Origin: an uncultured Caulobacterales bacterium
GTDB lineage: Bacteria; Pseudomonadota; Alphaproteobacteria; Caulobacterales; Caulobacteraceae
Length of the DNA: 6,449 bases
Reading direction: 5' to 3'
NCBI GenBank assembly: GCA_903903715.1
Contig: CAIUZX010000014.1
Span: forward strand, 1-6,449
Position 1 is the stretch's first letter; each line of letters begins with the position of its first letter. The notes below the pieces were generated by a model. That model did not search any database. It was given only the letters and a program-made list of their open reading frames with translations, and was not told the DNA's origin. Positions 1 to 5,990 of this stretch are shown piece by piece. The position numbers and the translations under genes were made by a program.

Positions 1-1
1 A

Positions 2-640
2 TCACGTGTCGCGCTCTGGGCGTTGGTGGGGGCCTTGGGCTTCGTGGCGCTCTTGTTCATGGCGTCTTCCGGCTGGCGGAGCATCGGTTGGCGCGCAGGA
101 TTGTTTTGTGCGCTCGCGGCGCTCGTTCCAGAGCCAAGGAGACCTGGCGCTTCGTCCCTTGTTGATGTCGCCGTCGCGGCCTTGGCGTGTGTCATTGAGC
201 TTGTCACCCGATCGTCCCTGGCGACGATCTGCATCGGCGCGGCGGCGTCGGCGACCGGGTGGTCCCTCGGGCGAAGCGCTCTGGCGCTGATCAAACTGTA
301 CGGTGCGGGACCGGGCCTGTTCGCGCGGGAATGCGAGGCTGCGGCCGTCAATTGGTTCACCGCCTTGCAAAGAACCCCGCCGGAGCGGTTCGATTGGGAG
401 GGGCTGGAACGGTGGATGCGCGCGCACCCCGCTCACCGCGACGCCTATGAGCGCGTGGAGGCGGCGTGGTACGCCGAGTCGGTGACGCGGACGCCTCACC
501 GTCCCCGGGGCGCCGTCATCGATCTCTCGCGCGCGGCGGCTGTCACGAAGCTTGGCCTGAGGCTCGCCCCTGTATACGCCAACCGGGTCCTAGTGTTCTC
601 GGCTGCAGTCGTCCTGACGGCGGTTGCGGTCTACGCCTGA
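2..640 (+). CDS. Partial membrane protein with FecR-type N-terminal (DUF4880-like) module, no FecR domain
   Basis: The reading frame is open from the left edge, so the true start may lie outside the window; a TTG at 23 and an in-frame ATG at 59 are internal candidates. The N-terminal part is hydrophobic (about 8-22 and 55-80 from the edge), suggesting membrane segments. From about 335 to 475 it encodes a stretch resembling the cytoplasmic N-terminal domain of FecR-type anti-sigma regulators: an AAAVNWFTAL helix, then LERWMRAHPAHRDAYERVE and a following Trp. A final hydrophobic helix (VLVFSAAVVLTAVAVYA) ends directly at the TGA at 638. In FecR proteins a helix in this place leads into the periplasmic FecR domain, which is absent here. 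No ECF sigma factor or TonB receptor gene lies in view. Codons in the section around 125-200 (cca, agg, aga, cct, ctt) are less biased than elsewhere. It may be a decayed FecR or a distinct small regulator; function is unproven. Its 3' end overlaps the convergent acetyltransferase gene by 10 bp. Confidence 0.55.
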   Translation, partial: SRVALWALVGALGFVALLFMASSGWRSIGWRAGLFCALAALVPEPRRPGASSLVDVAVAALACVIELVTRSSLATICIGAAASATGWSLGRSALALIKLYGAGPGLFARECEAAAVNWFTALQRTPPERFDWEGLERWMRAHPAHRDAYERVEAAWYAESVTRTPHRPRGAVIDLSRAAAVTKLGLRLAPVYANRVLVFSAAVVLTAVAVYA

Positions 641-1278
641 TCCGGCACTGACGGTTCGCGCCACATGGCGTGGATCAGTGGGCCGTCCGCCGCTGGGCGA
701 TAGTCGGCGATGATCCGAAAGCCGTGGCGCTGGTAAAGCGGAACGTTGCGGGGCGTCGCGGTCTCCAGGAAGGCGTGCCGGCCTCTGCGGTCAAGATCGA
801 GCGTCCGTGCGCGGAGGAGGCGGGAGCCGACTCCGGCGCCCTGCGCCGATGGGTGCACGCCCAGGAACCACAGATAATCGTGCGGCCGATCCGTCGGATG
901 GTGCTTGTCCATCGCACTCCGCAGCAGGGACAGGCGGGAGAACCGTGCAAGACCTGTCGCGTTCAGCAGCATCGGCAGGGCGCGAAGTTCCCGCGCCAGG
1001 GGCTGGTCGCCAGCCCGCTCCGACGGGATCCATACAGACGCCGCGCCGCCGGCGGATGGTCGAAGGATCTCCCCGTCGGCCAGCGCACTTTCCCGCATTA
1101 GCACCTTGAAGAACCGCAGGCGCGCGCCGTCCCGCTTTGCGTCCTCGCGCATGAACCAGTCGAAGATCGGGTCATCCACAAAGGCGGCGGAAAGGTCCGT
1201 TGCGGCGGCGTCGACCGTTGTTTCGTCCGCCTTGACCGGCTGCTCCGCGCCGCGGCGGATGGCGTCGAGATCGGTCAT
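631..1278 (-). CDS. GNAT-family N-acetyltransferase
   Basis: A 215-residue cytoplasmic protein of the GNAT fold, which transfers an acyl group from acetyl-CoA to an amine; the acceptor cannot be predicted. The early segment AAFVDDPIFDWFM (31-43) is typical of one GNAT subgroup. Motif A is clear at about 136-155: a LWFLGVHP strand followed by the acetyl-CoA pyrophosphate loop Q146-G-A-G-V-G151 and the SRLL helix. Motif B follows with LETAT, N178, Y182 and HGF (185-187), the usual site of the general-acid Tyr and the CoA-contacting Asn. The ATG at 1278 is supported by an AGGAG ribosome site six bases upstream. It is the last gene of the leftward cluster, 32 bp after coq7, so it is probably co-transcribed. 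Its stop overlaps the end of the convergent left-edge gene. Family assignment is secure; the substrate is unknown. Confidence 0.9.
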   Translation of the reverse strand: MTDLDAIRRGAEQPVKADETTVDAAATDLSAAFVDDPIFDWFMREDAKRDGARLRFFKVLMRESALADGEILRPSAGGAASVWIPSERAGDQPLARELRALPMLLNATGLARFSRLSLLRSAMDKHHPTDRPHDYLWFLGVHPSAQGAGVGSRLLRARTLDLDRRGRHAFLETATPRNVPLYQRHGFRIIADYRPAADGPLIHAMWREPSVPDQA

Positions 1279-1284
1279 GTCGGT

Positions 1285-1289
1285 CTCCT
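1285..1289 (-). promoter_or_regulatory. Shine-Dalgarno AGGAG for the GNAT gene
   Basis: On the minus strand AGGAG lies six bases before the ATG at 1278. It is the best-formed ribosome binding site in the leftward cluster and fixes the start of the acetyltransferase gene. Confidence 0.7.
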
Positions 1290-1310
1290 GACAGTGGGCG
1301 GGCTTCGCCT

Positions 1311-1874
1311 TCAGATCTTTTCCGAAACCGCAATGGCGAACCGGCAGGCGCCCTGGATCGCAGCCGCCAGAAGGGGATAGCCCGCCGCTTCCTTCGCGCC
1401 GCCCGCCAGCGCCTCGTCACGATGGGCGAGCTCGTCGTCGCGAAAGCCGCAAAGCTGCGCGGCGAGTTCGGGCTCGGCCCTTTCGATCTCGGCAATCTGA
1501 CCGGCGTAGTGCCCCTCGATCACGGTCTCCACCGCCTCGGTGCAGGCGTGGGCGGCCTTCTCGCTAAGAAGCGCCGTCGCCGCGCCCATGGCGAAGCCTG
1601 CGACGCGCCAGAGAGGGGTGAACAGGGTCGGCCGGACGTTGCGCGCCACCAGCAGCTTTTCGAGGGCCGCAAGGTGCACAGCCTCCTGCGCCTCCATGTG
1701 CGACAGCTGGTCTGCGATGTCTCCGCCCTTGGCCTCCAGCACCGCCCTTTGCCCGCGATAGATATAGACCGCGCCCAGCTCCCCGGCGTGATCCACCCGC
1801 AGGATTTCCGCCAGGCGCTGCGCCCCAGCGCCTCTGCCCGGGGACGGCGTGCGGACGTGCGTTGTTTCGCTCAT
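1311..1874 (-). CDS. coq7: Coq7-type demethoxyubiquinone (DMQ) hydroxylase
   Basis: A 187-residue membrane-associated diiron monooxygenase that hydroxylates 2-polyprenyl-3-methyl-6-methoxy-1,4-benzoquinol, the penultimate step of aerobic ubiquinone synthesis. The family's two-fold ferritin-like repeat is visible. The first half has RVDHAGELGA with E32, then E64-x-x-H67; the second half has ACTEAVETVIEGHY with E116, then E148-x-x-H151 in DDELAHRDEA. These six residues match the expected diiron ligands, so the enzyme should be active. The length is typical of short bacterial Coq7 proteins. The start at 1874 has a moderate GGGGA ribosome site seven bases upstream. It lies 31 bp after dsbB and 32 bp before the GNAT gene, in a run of four co-directional genes. 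Placement next to dsbB, whose product reduces ubiquinone, is functionally coherent. Some genomes use flavin enzymes (UbiF) for this step; this one carries the diiron type. Confidence 0.95.
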   Translation of the reverse strand: MSETTHVRTPSPGRGAGAQRLAEILRVDHAGELGAVYIYRGQRAVLEAKGGDIADQLSHMEAQEAVHLAALEKLLVARNVRPTLFTPLWRVAGFAMGAATALLSEKAAHACTEAVETVIEGHYAGQIAEIERAEPELAAQLCGFRDDELAHRDEALAGGAKEAAGYPLLAAAIQGACRFAIAVSEKI

Positions 1875-1905
1875 GGCAGGATCCCCAGGGCGTTGCGTGG
1901 AGAGG

Positions 1906-2430
1906 TCACAGCGGCCGCCGCGCGGACACGACGCTGAGCACGGTCAGCTTCAAGGCGATGAGCACATTCCAGCCGGCCATGGACAGGCCCAGGAAGCGGA
2001 ACGCGGGCGCGTCGCAGCGCACGATGGTGACGTGACGGCCCTGCGCGAAGGCCTTCAGTTCGTCCAGCGACACGTGGGTGTGACCGCCGGTGCAGGCGGC
2101 GGGGCCGGGCCACCACTTCCACTCCACCCCCGCATGATAGGCCGCGACGCCAAGCTCTCCGGCGAACACGAGGGCCAGGGCGAGACACATGAACCGCGCG
2201 ACGGGCTCTGGCGATTGGAAGCGCAGCAGCACAAGCCCCCCCGCCGCGACCGCCGCCGCAAGCCAGTAGACGGCGCGTTGGGTGAGGCACAGCTCGCACG
2301 GCGGCATGCCGCCGAAGGTCTCGAACGCATGGGCTGCGGCAAGAAGGCCGAGCGCGGAGGCGAGCGCGACGACGATCCATCGCACCGGATGGAGCAGTTG
2401 GAAGACGGCGATGATCGGGTTCCGTTCCAT
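1906..2430 (-). CDS. dsbB: Disulfide bond formation protein B (DsbB family)
   Basis: A 174-residue inner-membrane protein expected to reoxidise the periplasmic thiol oxidase DsbA and pass the electrons to ubiquinone. Four hydrophobic segments are visible (about 18-35, 54-70, 78-98 and 146-168). The first redox pair is C45-E-L-C48, followed by R52 at the same offset as the quinone-contacting Arg48 of E. coli DsbB. The second pair is C113 and C139, 26 residues apart, the same spacing as Cys104 and Cys130 in E. coli. The conserved FLGLSMAGWN follows at 146-155. All four catalytic cysteines are therefore present. No dsbA lies in the window. The ATG at 2430 begins 10 bp after the yqaA-like stop and has only a weak ribosome site, so translation may depend on coupling to the gene upstream. 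coq7 follows 31 bp downstream. Confidence 0.92.
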   Translation of the reverse strand: MERNPIIAVFQLLHPVRWIVVALASALGLLAAAHAFETFGGMPPCELCLTQRAVYWLAAAVAAGGLVLLRFQSPEPVARFMCLALALVFAGELGVAAYHAGVEWKWWPGPAACTGGHTHVSLDELKAFAQGRHVTIVRCDAPAFRFLGLSMAGWNVLIALKLTVLSVVSARRPL

Positions 2431-2440
2431 ACGGTTCTAT

Positions 2441-3010
2441 TTAGTGAAGCACGGCCTTCAGCGCCAGCAGGGCGAGCACGAGGGCCACCGAACCTGCGGA
2501 CACAACCAGCGCCAGGCGCTTTTCGATGAATTCGCGCACAGTTTCGCCATAGATGCGCAAGAGCATGGCGACGGCGAAGAAGCGCGCGCTGCGCAGGATC
2601 GCTGCGGCGACGATGAAGGTTGTGAAGTCAAACCGAGCAAGGCCCGACGCAATCGCGAGCAGCTTGAACGGGATCGGCAGGGCCAGCATGACGAGACCGA
2701 TCTGGTTGTAGATCTCGTGAAACTTCTCAAGGCCGTTTGGCGTGCCGGTCAGGGTCAGGATCCACTGTCCGAAACCCTGCAGGTGATAGCCCACGCTGTA
2801 TCCGACCGTTCCGCCCAGAACCGAGGCGACGGCGGTGACGGCGGCGTAGAGATAAGCCTTGCTGCGGTCCGCCAGCACCATCGGCATCAGGATCAGATCC
2901 GGCGGGATGGGGAAGAAGATCCCCTCGCAGAACGCCTCGAGCGCCAGCCAGCGCACCGCGTGCGGGCTGTCCGCCAGCTTCATCGCAAAATCATAGGATT
3001 TACGCAGCAC
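2441..3010 (-). CDS. YqaA-family (DedA / VTT-domain) membrane protein
   Basis: A 189-residue polytopic inner-membrane protein of the YqaA branch of the DedA/SNARE-associated superfamily. DedA relatives are implicated in lipid-carrier or phospholipid flipping and envelope homeostasis; the role of this branch is not settled. Recognisable elements are EAFCEGIFFPIPPDLILMP (25-43), with its re-entrant proline-rich loop, a glycine-rich helix (VLGGTVGYSVGYHLQGFG, about 64-81), the second re-entrant segment ALPIPFKLLAIASGL (110-124), and an LRSARFF segment (139-145) corresponding to the conserved arginine motif. A C-terminal hydrophobic helix closes the protein (about 167-187). The start is a GTG at 3010: an in-frame stop lies three codons upstream, and the resulting N-terminus (LRKSYDFAMKLADS) fits the family, whereas starting at the internal Met10 would cut it short. 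It is the first gene of the leftward cluster. No specific functional tie to dsbB or coq7 is evident. Confidence 0.88.
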   Translation of the reverse strand: MLRKSYDFAMKLADSPHAVRWLALEAFCEGIFFPIPPDLILMPMVLADRSKAYLYAAVTAVASVLGGTVGYSVGYHLQGFGQWILTLTGTPNGLEKFHEIYNQIGLVMLALPIPFKLLAIASGLARFDFTTFIVAAAILRSARFFAVAMLLRIYGETVREFIEKRLALVVSAGSVALVLALLALKAVLH

Positions 3011-3092
3011 GATCGCTCAGGTCCTCGTCAGCCTCATTAAGTTCGGCACGACTAGCAGGGTTTGCCCGCGGGGACGAGTGGTCGCGAGGCGC

Positions 3093-3120
3093 TTCCCCCT
3101 GTCGCGCGAGCGTGTATGGT
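3093..3120 (+). promoter_or_regulatory. Possible promoter giving a leaderless fumarylacetoacetase-family mRNA
   Basis: Upstream of the ATG at 3128 there is no purine-rich ribosome site. A TATGGT hexamer at 3115-3120 lies seven bases before that ATG, and TTCCCC at 3093-3098 is 16 bp further upstream. This spacing would start transcription at or next to the ATG, which is common in some alphaproteobacteria. The hexamers match consensus only loosely, so the call is tentative. Confidence 0.3.
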
Positions 3121-3127
3121 CTTCACC

Positions 3128-4138
3128 ATGAAGCTCGCATCCCTAAAGGGCGGCCGTGACGGGTGTCTGGTCGTCGTCTCGCAAGATCTGTCCTGGTGCG
3201 CCCCGGCGGGGCCGGCCGTAGCGACGCTGCAAGCGGCGCTTGATGACTGGGACCGGGCTGAGCCCATCCTGAAGGCGCTGGCGCACAGCCTGGAAAGCGG
3301 CGGGCAGCCGAAGGACCGGTTCCACGAACACGACGCCCTGTCGCCTCTGCCACGGGCCTATCAGTGGGCGGACGGGTCGGCCTATGTGAACCACGTGGCG
3401 CTGGTGCGAAAGGCGCGCGGGGCGGAGATGCCGGACAGCTTCTGGACCGATCCCTTGATGTATCAGGGCGGTTCGGACGCTTTCCTCGGACCGCGTGAGG
3501 ACATTCCCCTGCGCGATCCGGCCTTCGGATGCGATCTTGAAGCGGAAGTTGCGGTGATCGTGGGCGATGTGCCGATGGGCGCGGACCGCGAGACCTGCGC
3601 TGCGGCGATCCGGCTGGTGATGCTCTGCAACGACGTGTCCTTGCGCGGACTGATCCCGGAGGAGCTCGCCAAGGGGTTCGGCTTTTTCCAGTCCAAGCCT
3701 GCGTCAGCCTTCTCGCCCGTGGCGGTGACGCCCGACGCGCTTGGAGAGCACTGGGTCGACGGAAAGCTGCACGGCGTGATCGAGGTCAGCGTGAACGGCG
3801 CCCTGTTCGGCAAGCCGGACGCCGGCGTCGACATGACCTTCGACTTTCCCACCCTCATCGCCCACGCCGCCCGCACCCGGGCCTTGAGCGCGGGAACAAT
3901 CATCGGCGGCGGAACCGTGTCCAACCGCGATACGGACGGCGGGCCGGGGCGGCCGGTCGCCGATGGCGGGCTAGGCTATGCCTGCATCGCCGAACAGCGG
4001 ACGGTGGAGACGCTGGTCCACGGCGCTCCAAAGACGGATTTTCTCAAGGCGGGCGATACGGTTCGCATCGAGATGCCGGACGGCCGGGGCCGCTCGATCT
4101 TCGGCGCCATCGAGCAGACCGTGAGGACGCATGTCTAA
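3128..4138 (+). CDS. Fumarylacetoacetate hydrolase (FAH) family protein
   Basis: A 336-residue cytoplasmic metal-dependent hydrolase. FAH-family enzymes cleave C-C bonds in beta-diketo acids; the founding member ends tyrosine catabolism by splitting fumarylacetoacetate to fumarate and acetoacetate. The N-terminal part (1-80) matches the small domain of full-length bacterial FAA hydrolases. The catalytic domain shows YVNHVALVRKARG (86-98), the metal-binding E138-x-E140 in CDLEAEVAV, D169 in CNDVSLR, K190 in GFFQSKPASAFSP, the VDMTFDFPTLIAHAA segment, and the late GTIIGGGTVSNRD loop. The expected Glu-Glu-Asp metal ligands and the catalytic-region Lys are therefore present. The frame extends upstream (ATG at 3116, TTG at 3062), but MKLASLKGGRDG matches the usual family N-terminus, so I chose 3128. 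Its stop overlaps the next gene by 8 bp. Fumarylacetoacetate is a possible substrate, but no other tyrosine-degradation gene (such as hmgA) is in view, so the substrate is left open. Confidence 0.9.
   Translation: MKLASLKGGRDGCLVVVSQDLSWCAPAGPAVATLQAALDDWDRAEPILKALAHSLESGGQPKDRFHEHDALSPLPRAYQWADGSAYVNHVALVRKARGAEMPDSFWTDPLMYQGGSDAFLGPREDIPLRDPAFGCDLEAEVAVIVGDVPMGADRETCAAAIRLVMLCNDVSLRGLIPEELAKGFGFFQSKPASAFSPVAVTPDALGEHWVDGKLHGVIEVSVNGALFGKPDAGVDMTFDFPTLIAHAARTRALSAGTIIGGGTVSNRDTDGGPGRPVADGGLGYACIAEQRTVETLVHGAPKTDFLKAGDTVRIEMPDGRGRSIFGAIEQTVRTHV
4122..4126 (+). promoter_or_regulatory. Shine-Dalgarno TGAGG inside the FAH gene, for the amidohydrolase
   Basis: TGAGG lies four bases before the ATG at 4131, inside the last codons of the preceding gene. 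With the 8-bp overlap this points to reinitiation or coupled translation of the amidohydrolase. Confidence 0.6.
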
Positions 4139-5804
4139 GGTTCTGGTTTCGCTGATGTTCAGCTTCGCCGCTGTGGCGTCTGCGCAGCCAGCGGCGGCGT
4201 ACGACACCGTCATGGCGGAGACGGTGATTTCAGGCGGCCCGATCTACACCGCCGACGACTCCCGTCCAAAAGCCGAAGCGGTCGCGCTGAGCGCGGGCCG
4301 GATCGTCTATGTCGGCGGCCGTGCGGGGGCGCAGGCGCTGATCGGTCCGAAGACGGAAGTGATCGACCTGAAGGGCGCCTCCCTCTATCCGGGCTTCACT
4401 GATTCCCATGCCCACCTCGACGGCGTCGGGGAGCGGGAGCTGACCCTCAATCTCGAAGGCTCACACTCCGCGGCTGAAGTCACCGCCCGAGTGAAGGCGC
4501 GGCTGGCGACGGTGAAACCGGGCGAGATGCTGTTTGGACGTGGCTGGATCGAGACGGGTTGGCCGGAAAAGCGCTTCCTGCAGGCGTCCGATGTGGACGC
4601 CTTCTCCCCCGACACGCCGATCCTGCTGGAGCGGGCGGACGGGCATGCGCTGGTGGCGAACTCAGCAGCGCTCCGCCGCGCGCACATCGACGCGACCACC
4701 AAGGCGCCCTTCGGCGGCGCGATCCTGAAGGACGAGCATGGTCAACCGACCGGCATGCTGGTCGACAATGCGATGTCGCTGGTTGGGGGCCTGATCCCGG
4801 CCAAGACCGACGCCTACCGGCGAGAAGCGCTGAAAGTCGGCATGCAGGTCGAAGTCCGTTATGGCTGGACCGGGGTGCACTTCATGAGCGCGCCCTGGGC
4901 GGACGTGCTGGCCCTCGAAGACATGGCCCGGGCGGGAGAGGCGCCGCTTCGGGTCTATTCGGCCGTCGATCTCAAAGACGCTCCAAAGCTGTTCGCTAGC
5001 GGCCCGCGAAGCGTCGGCGACGATCGCATCGCCACCCGCGCGATCAAGCTCTACGCCGATGGGGCGCTCGGCTCCCGGGGCGCAGCGCTGTTCGAGCCCT
5101 ATTCGGACGCGCCTGGTGTGACCGGCTTGTTGCGCAACAGCGCGGAGACCCTCGCGCCGGTCATGGCGGAGGCGGCGAGGGATCATATCCAGGTCTGCAC
5201 CCACGCCATCGGGGACCGCGGGAATGCGATGATCCTTGATCTCTACGCAGGCGCGCTGACCAAGGCGGGACCGGACGCCCGCTGGCGGATCGAGCACGCC
5301 CAGCACATCCGCCCTGTGGATATCCCGCGGTTTGCCCAGCTCGGGGTGATCGCCTCGATGCAGCCCAGCCACGCCATCGGCGACCTGCATTTTGCGGGCG
5401 CCAGACTGGGTCTCGACCGTCTGACGGGCGCCTACGCCTGGAAGAGCCTGACGGATACGGGCGCCGTGGTGGCTGGCGGGTCGGACGCCCCTGTGGAGCG
5501 TGGCGATCCGATGATCGAGTTCTACGCCGCCGTGGCGCGCAAGGACCTCAAAGGTCTGTCCGGCCCCGGCTGGCGGCCGGAGGAGGCGCTGACCCGCGCC
5601 CAGGCGCTGAAGCTCTTCACCGCCAACGCCGCCTATGCGCGCTTTGCGGAAAAGGACCTCGGTACGATCACAGTCGGCAAGCGCGCGGATCTGACCGCCT
5701 TCAATGTCGACCTGATGACCGCGCCGGAGGCTGATATCCTGAAGGGCAAGGCGCAACTGACCATCGTCGACGGCAGGATCGTCTATCGCGCCCCTGGGGT
5801 CTGA
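4131..5804 (+). CDS. Exported amidohydrolase family 3 (YtcJ-like) metal-dependent hydrolase
   Basis: A 557-residue protein with an N-terminal signal peptide: a short basic start (MSK), a hydrophobic core (about 4-16), and a likely cleavage after ASA18 or AAA23. The mature enzyme is expected in the periplasm. It has the amidohydrolase composite fold: an N-terminal beta-sandwich portion (VISGGPIYTADD), then LYPGFTDSHAHLDG with metal ligands H93-x-H95. Further hallmarks of the YtcJ/amidohydrolase-3 group are DGHALVANSAAL, IKLYADGALGSRGA with K306 as the probable bridging lysine, CTHAIGDRGN with H358, RIEHAQHI with H389, SMQPSHAIGD, and GGSDAPVERGDP with the catalytic Asp D452. A final segment (ITVGKRADLTAFNVD) returns to the beta-sandwich. 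All active-site positions are filled. Such enzymes hydrolyse amide or related bonds, but substrates are mostly unknown. It overlaps the FAH gene by 8 bp, so the two are probably expressed together. Confidence 0.9.
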   Translation: MSKVLVSLMFSFAAVASAQPAAAYDTVMAETVISGGPIYTADDSRPKAEAVALSAGRIVYVGGRAGAQALIGPKTEVIDLKGASLYPGFTDSHAHLDGVGERELTLNLEGSHSAAEVTARVKARLATVKPGEMLFGRGWIETGWPEKRFLQASDVDAFSPDTPILLERADGHALVANSAALRRAHIDATTKAPFGGAILKDEHGQPTGMLVDNAMSLVGGLIPAKTDAYRREALKVGMQVEVRYGWTGVHFMSAPWADVLALEDMARAGEAPLRVYSAVDLKDAPKLFASGPRSVGDDRIATRAIKLYADGALGSRGAALFEPYSDAPGVTGLLRNSAETLAPVMAEAARDHIQVCTHAIGDRGNAMILDLYAGALTKAGPDARWRIEHAQHIRPVDIPRFAQLGVIASMQPSHAIGDLHFAGARLGLDRLTGAYAWKSLTDTGAVVAGGSDAPVERGDPMIEFYAAVARKDLKGLSGPGWRPEEALTRAQALKLFTANAAYARFAEKDLGTITVGKRADLTAFNVDLMTAPEADILKGKAQLTIVDGRIVYRAPGV

Positions 5805-5820
5805 CAGCCTCTTCGCGGGC

Positions 5821-5850
5821 TTGCCAGACCCTCCGGTTGAGGACTATCTA
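5821..5850 (+). promoter_or_regulatory. Putative promoter of tRNA-Leu(CAA)
   Basis: TTGCCA at 5821-5826 and TATCTA at 5845-5850 are separated by 18 bp, and the mature tRNA begins 10 bases after the second box. The spacing and the fit to the short gap after the amidohydrolase stop support a housekeeping sigma promoter. Confidence 0.5.
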
Positions 5851-5859
5851 CGGCGCGTC

Positions 5860-5943
5860 GCCCCAGTGATGGAATGGTAGACGTGCTGCACTCAAAATGC
5901 AGTGCCGAGAGGCGTGCTGGTTCGAGTCCGGCCTGGGGCACCA
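5860..5943 (+). tRNA. tRNA-Leu (anticodon CAA), CCA encoded
   Basis: A complete class II tRNA that decodes UUG leucine codons. The acceptor stem pairs GCCCCAG (5860-5866) with CTGGGGC (5933-5939), followed by discriminator A and an encoded CCA (5941-5943). The D arm holds the GGTAGA element. The anticodon stem CTGCA/TGCAG (5886-5890 and 5898-5902) is perfectly paired around the loop CTCAAAA, with CAA at 5893-5895. A long variable arm forms a GCC-GAGA-GGC hairpin (5904-5913), as required for leucine. The T arm GCTGG-TTCGAGT-CCGGC (5916-5932) is intact. No integrase or duplicated 3' end is seen next to it, so nothing suggests it serves as an attachment site here. It converges on the thiolase-like gene 47 bp away. 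Confidence 0.97.
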
Positions 5944-5990
5944 TTCTTTATCCGAGACCGATCCCGACGATCGTCAGGCTCCAAAGCCCC

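Noticed and set aside
2..499. 165-codon minus-strand frame opposite the left-edge gene
   Set aside because: The product is arginine- and proline-rich with no domain features, while the plus strand shows a FecR-like module and membrane helices.
1849..2529. 226-codon plus-strand frame opposite dsbB
   Set aside because: The minus strand carries the complete DsbB cysteine pattern; this frame is a compositional shadow.
2282..3040. 252-codon plus-strand frame opposite dsbB and the yqaA-like gene
   Set aside because: It crosses two well-supported minus-strand genes and reads as charged, low-complexity sequence without family features.
4662..5756. 364-codon open frame on the minus strand opposite the amidohydrolase
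   Set aside because: The plus-strand gene has every amidohydrolase motif in order. The antisense frame encodes an arginine- and glycine-rich sequence with no recognisable domain, as expected from GC-rich codon bias.
5966..5975. Perfect 10-bp palindrome GACGATCGTC after the tRNA
   Set aside because: It has no unpaired loop and no following T-run, so it is not a convincing terminator. It is a single short palindrome, which is unremarkable without a second copy or a known binding factor.
5977..5988. GGCT-CCAA-AGCC hairpin between the tRNA and the thiolase-like gene
   Set aside because: A four-base-pair stem without a T-run on either strand is too weak to call a terminator.
5860..5990. tRNA-Leu as a possible genomic-island attachment site
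   Set aside because: No integrase, direct repeat of the tRNA 3' end, or compositional shift is seen on either side; the neighbours look like ordinary chromosomal genes.
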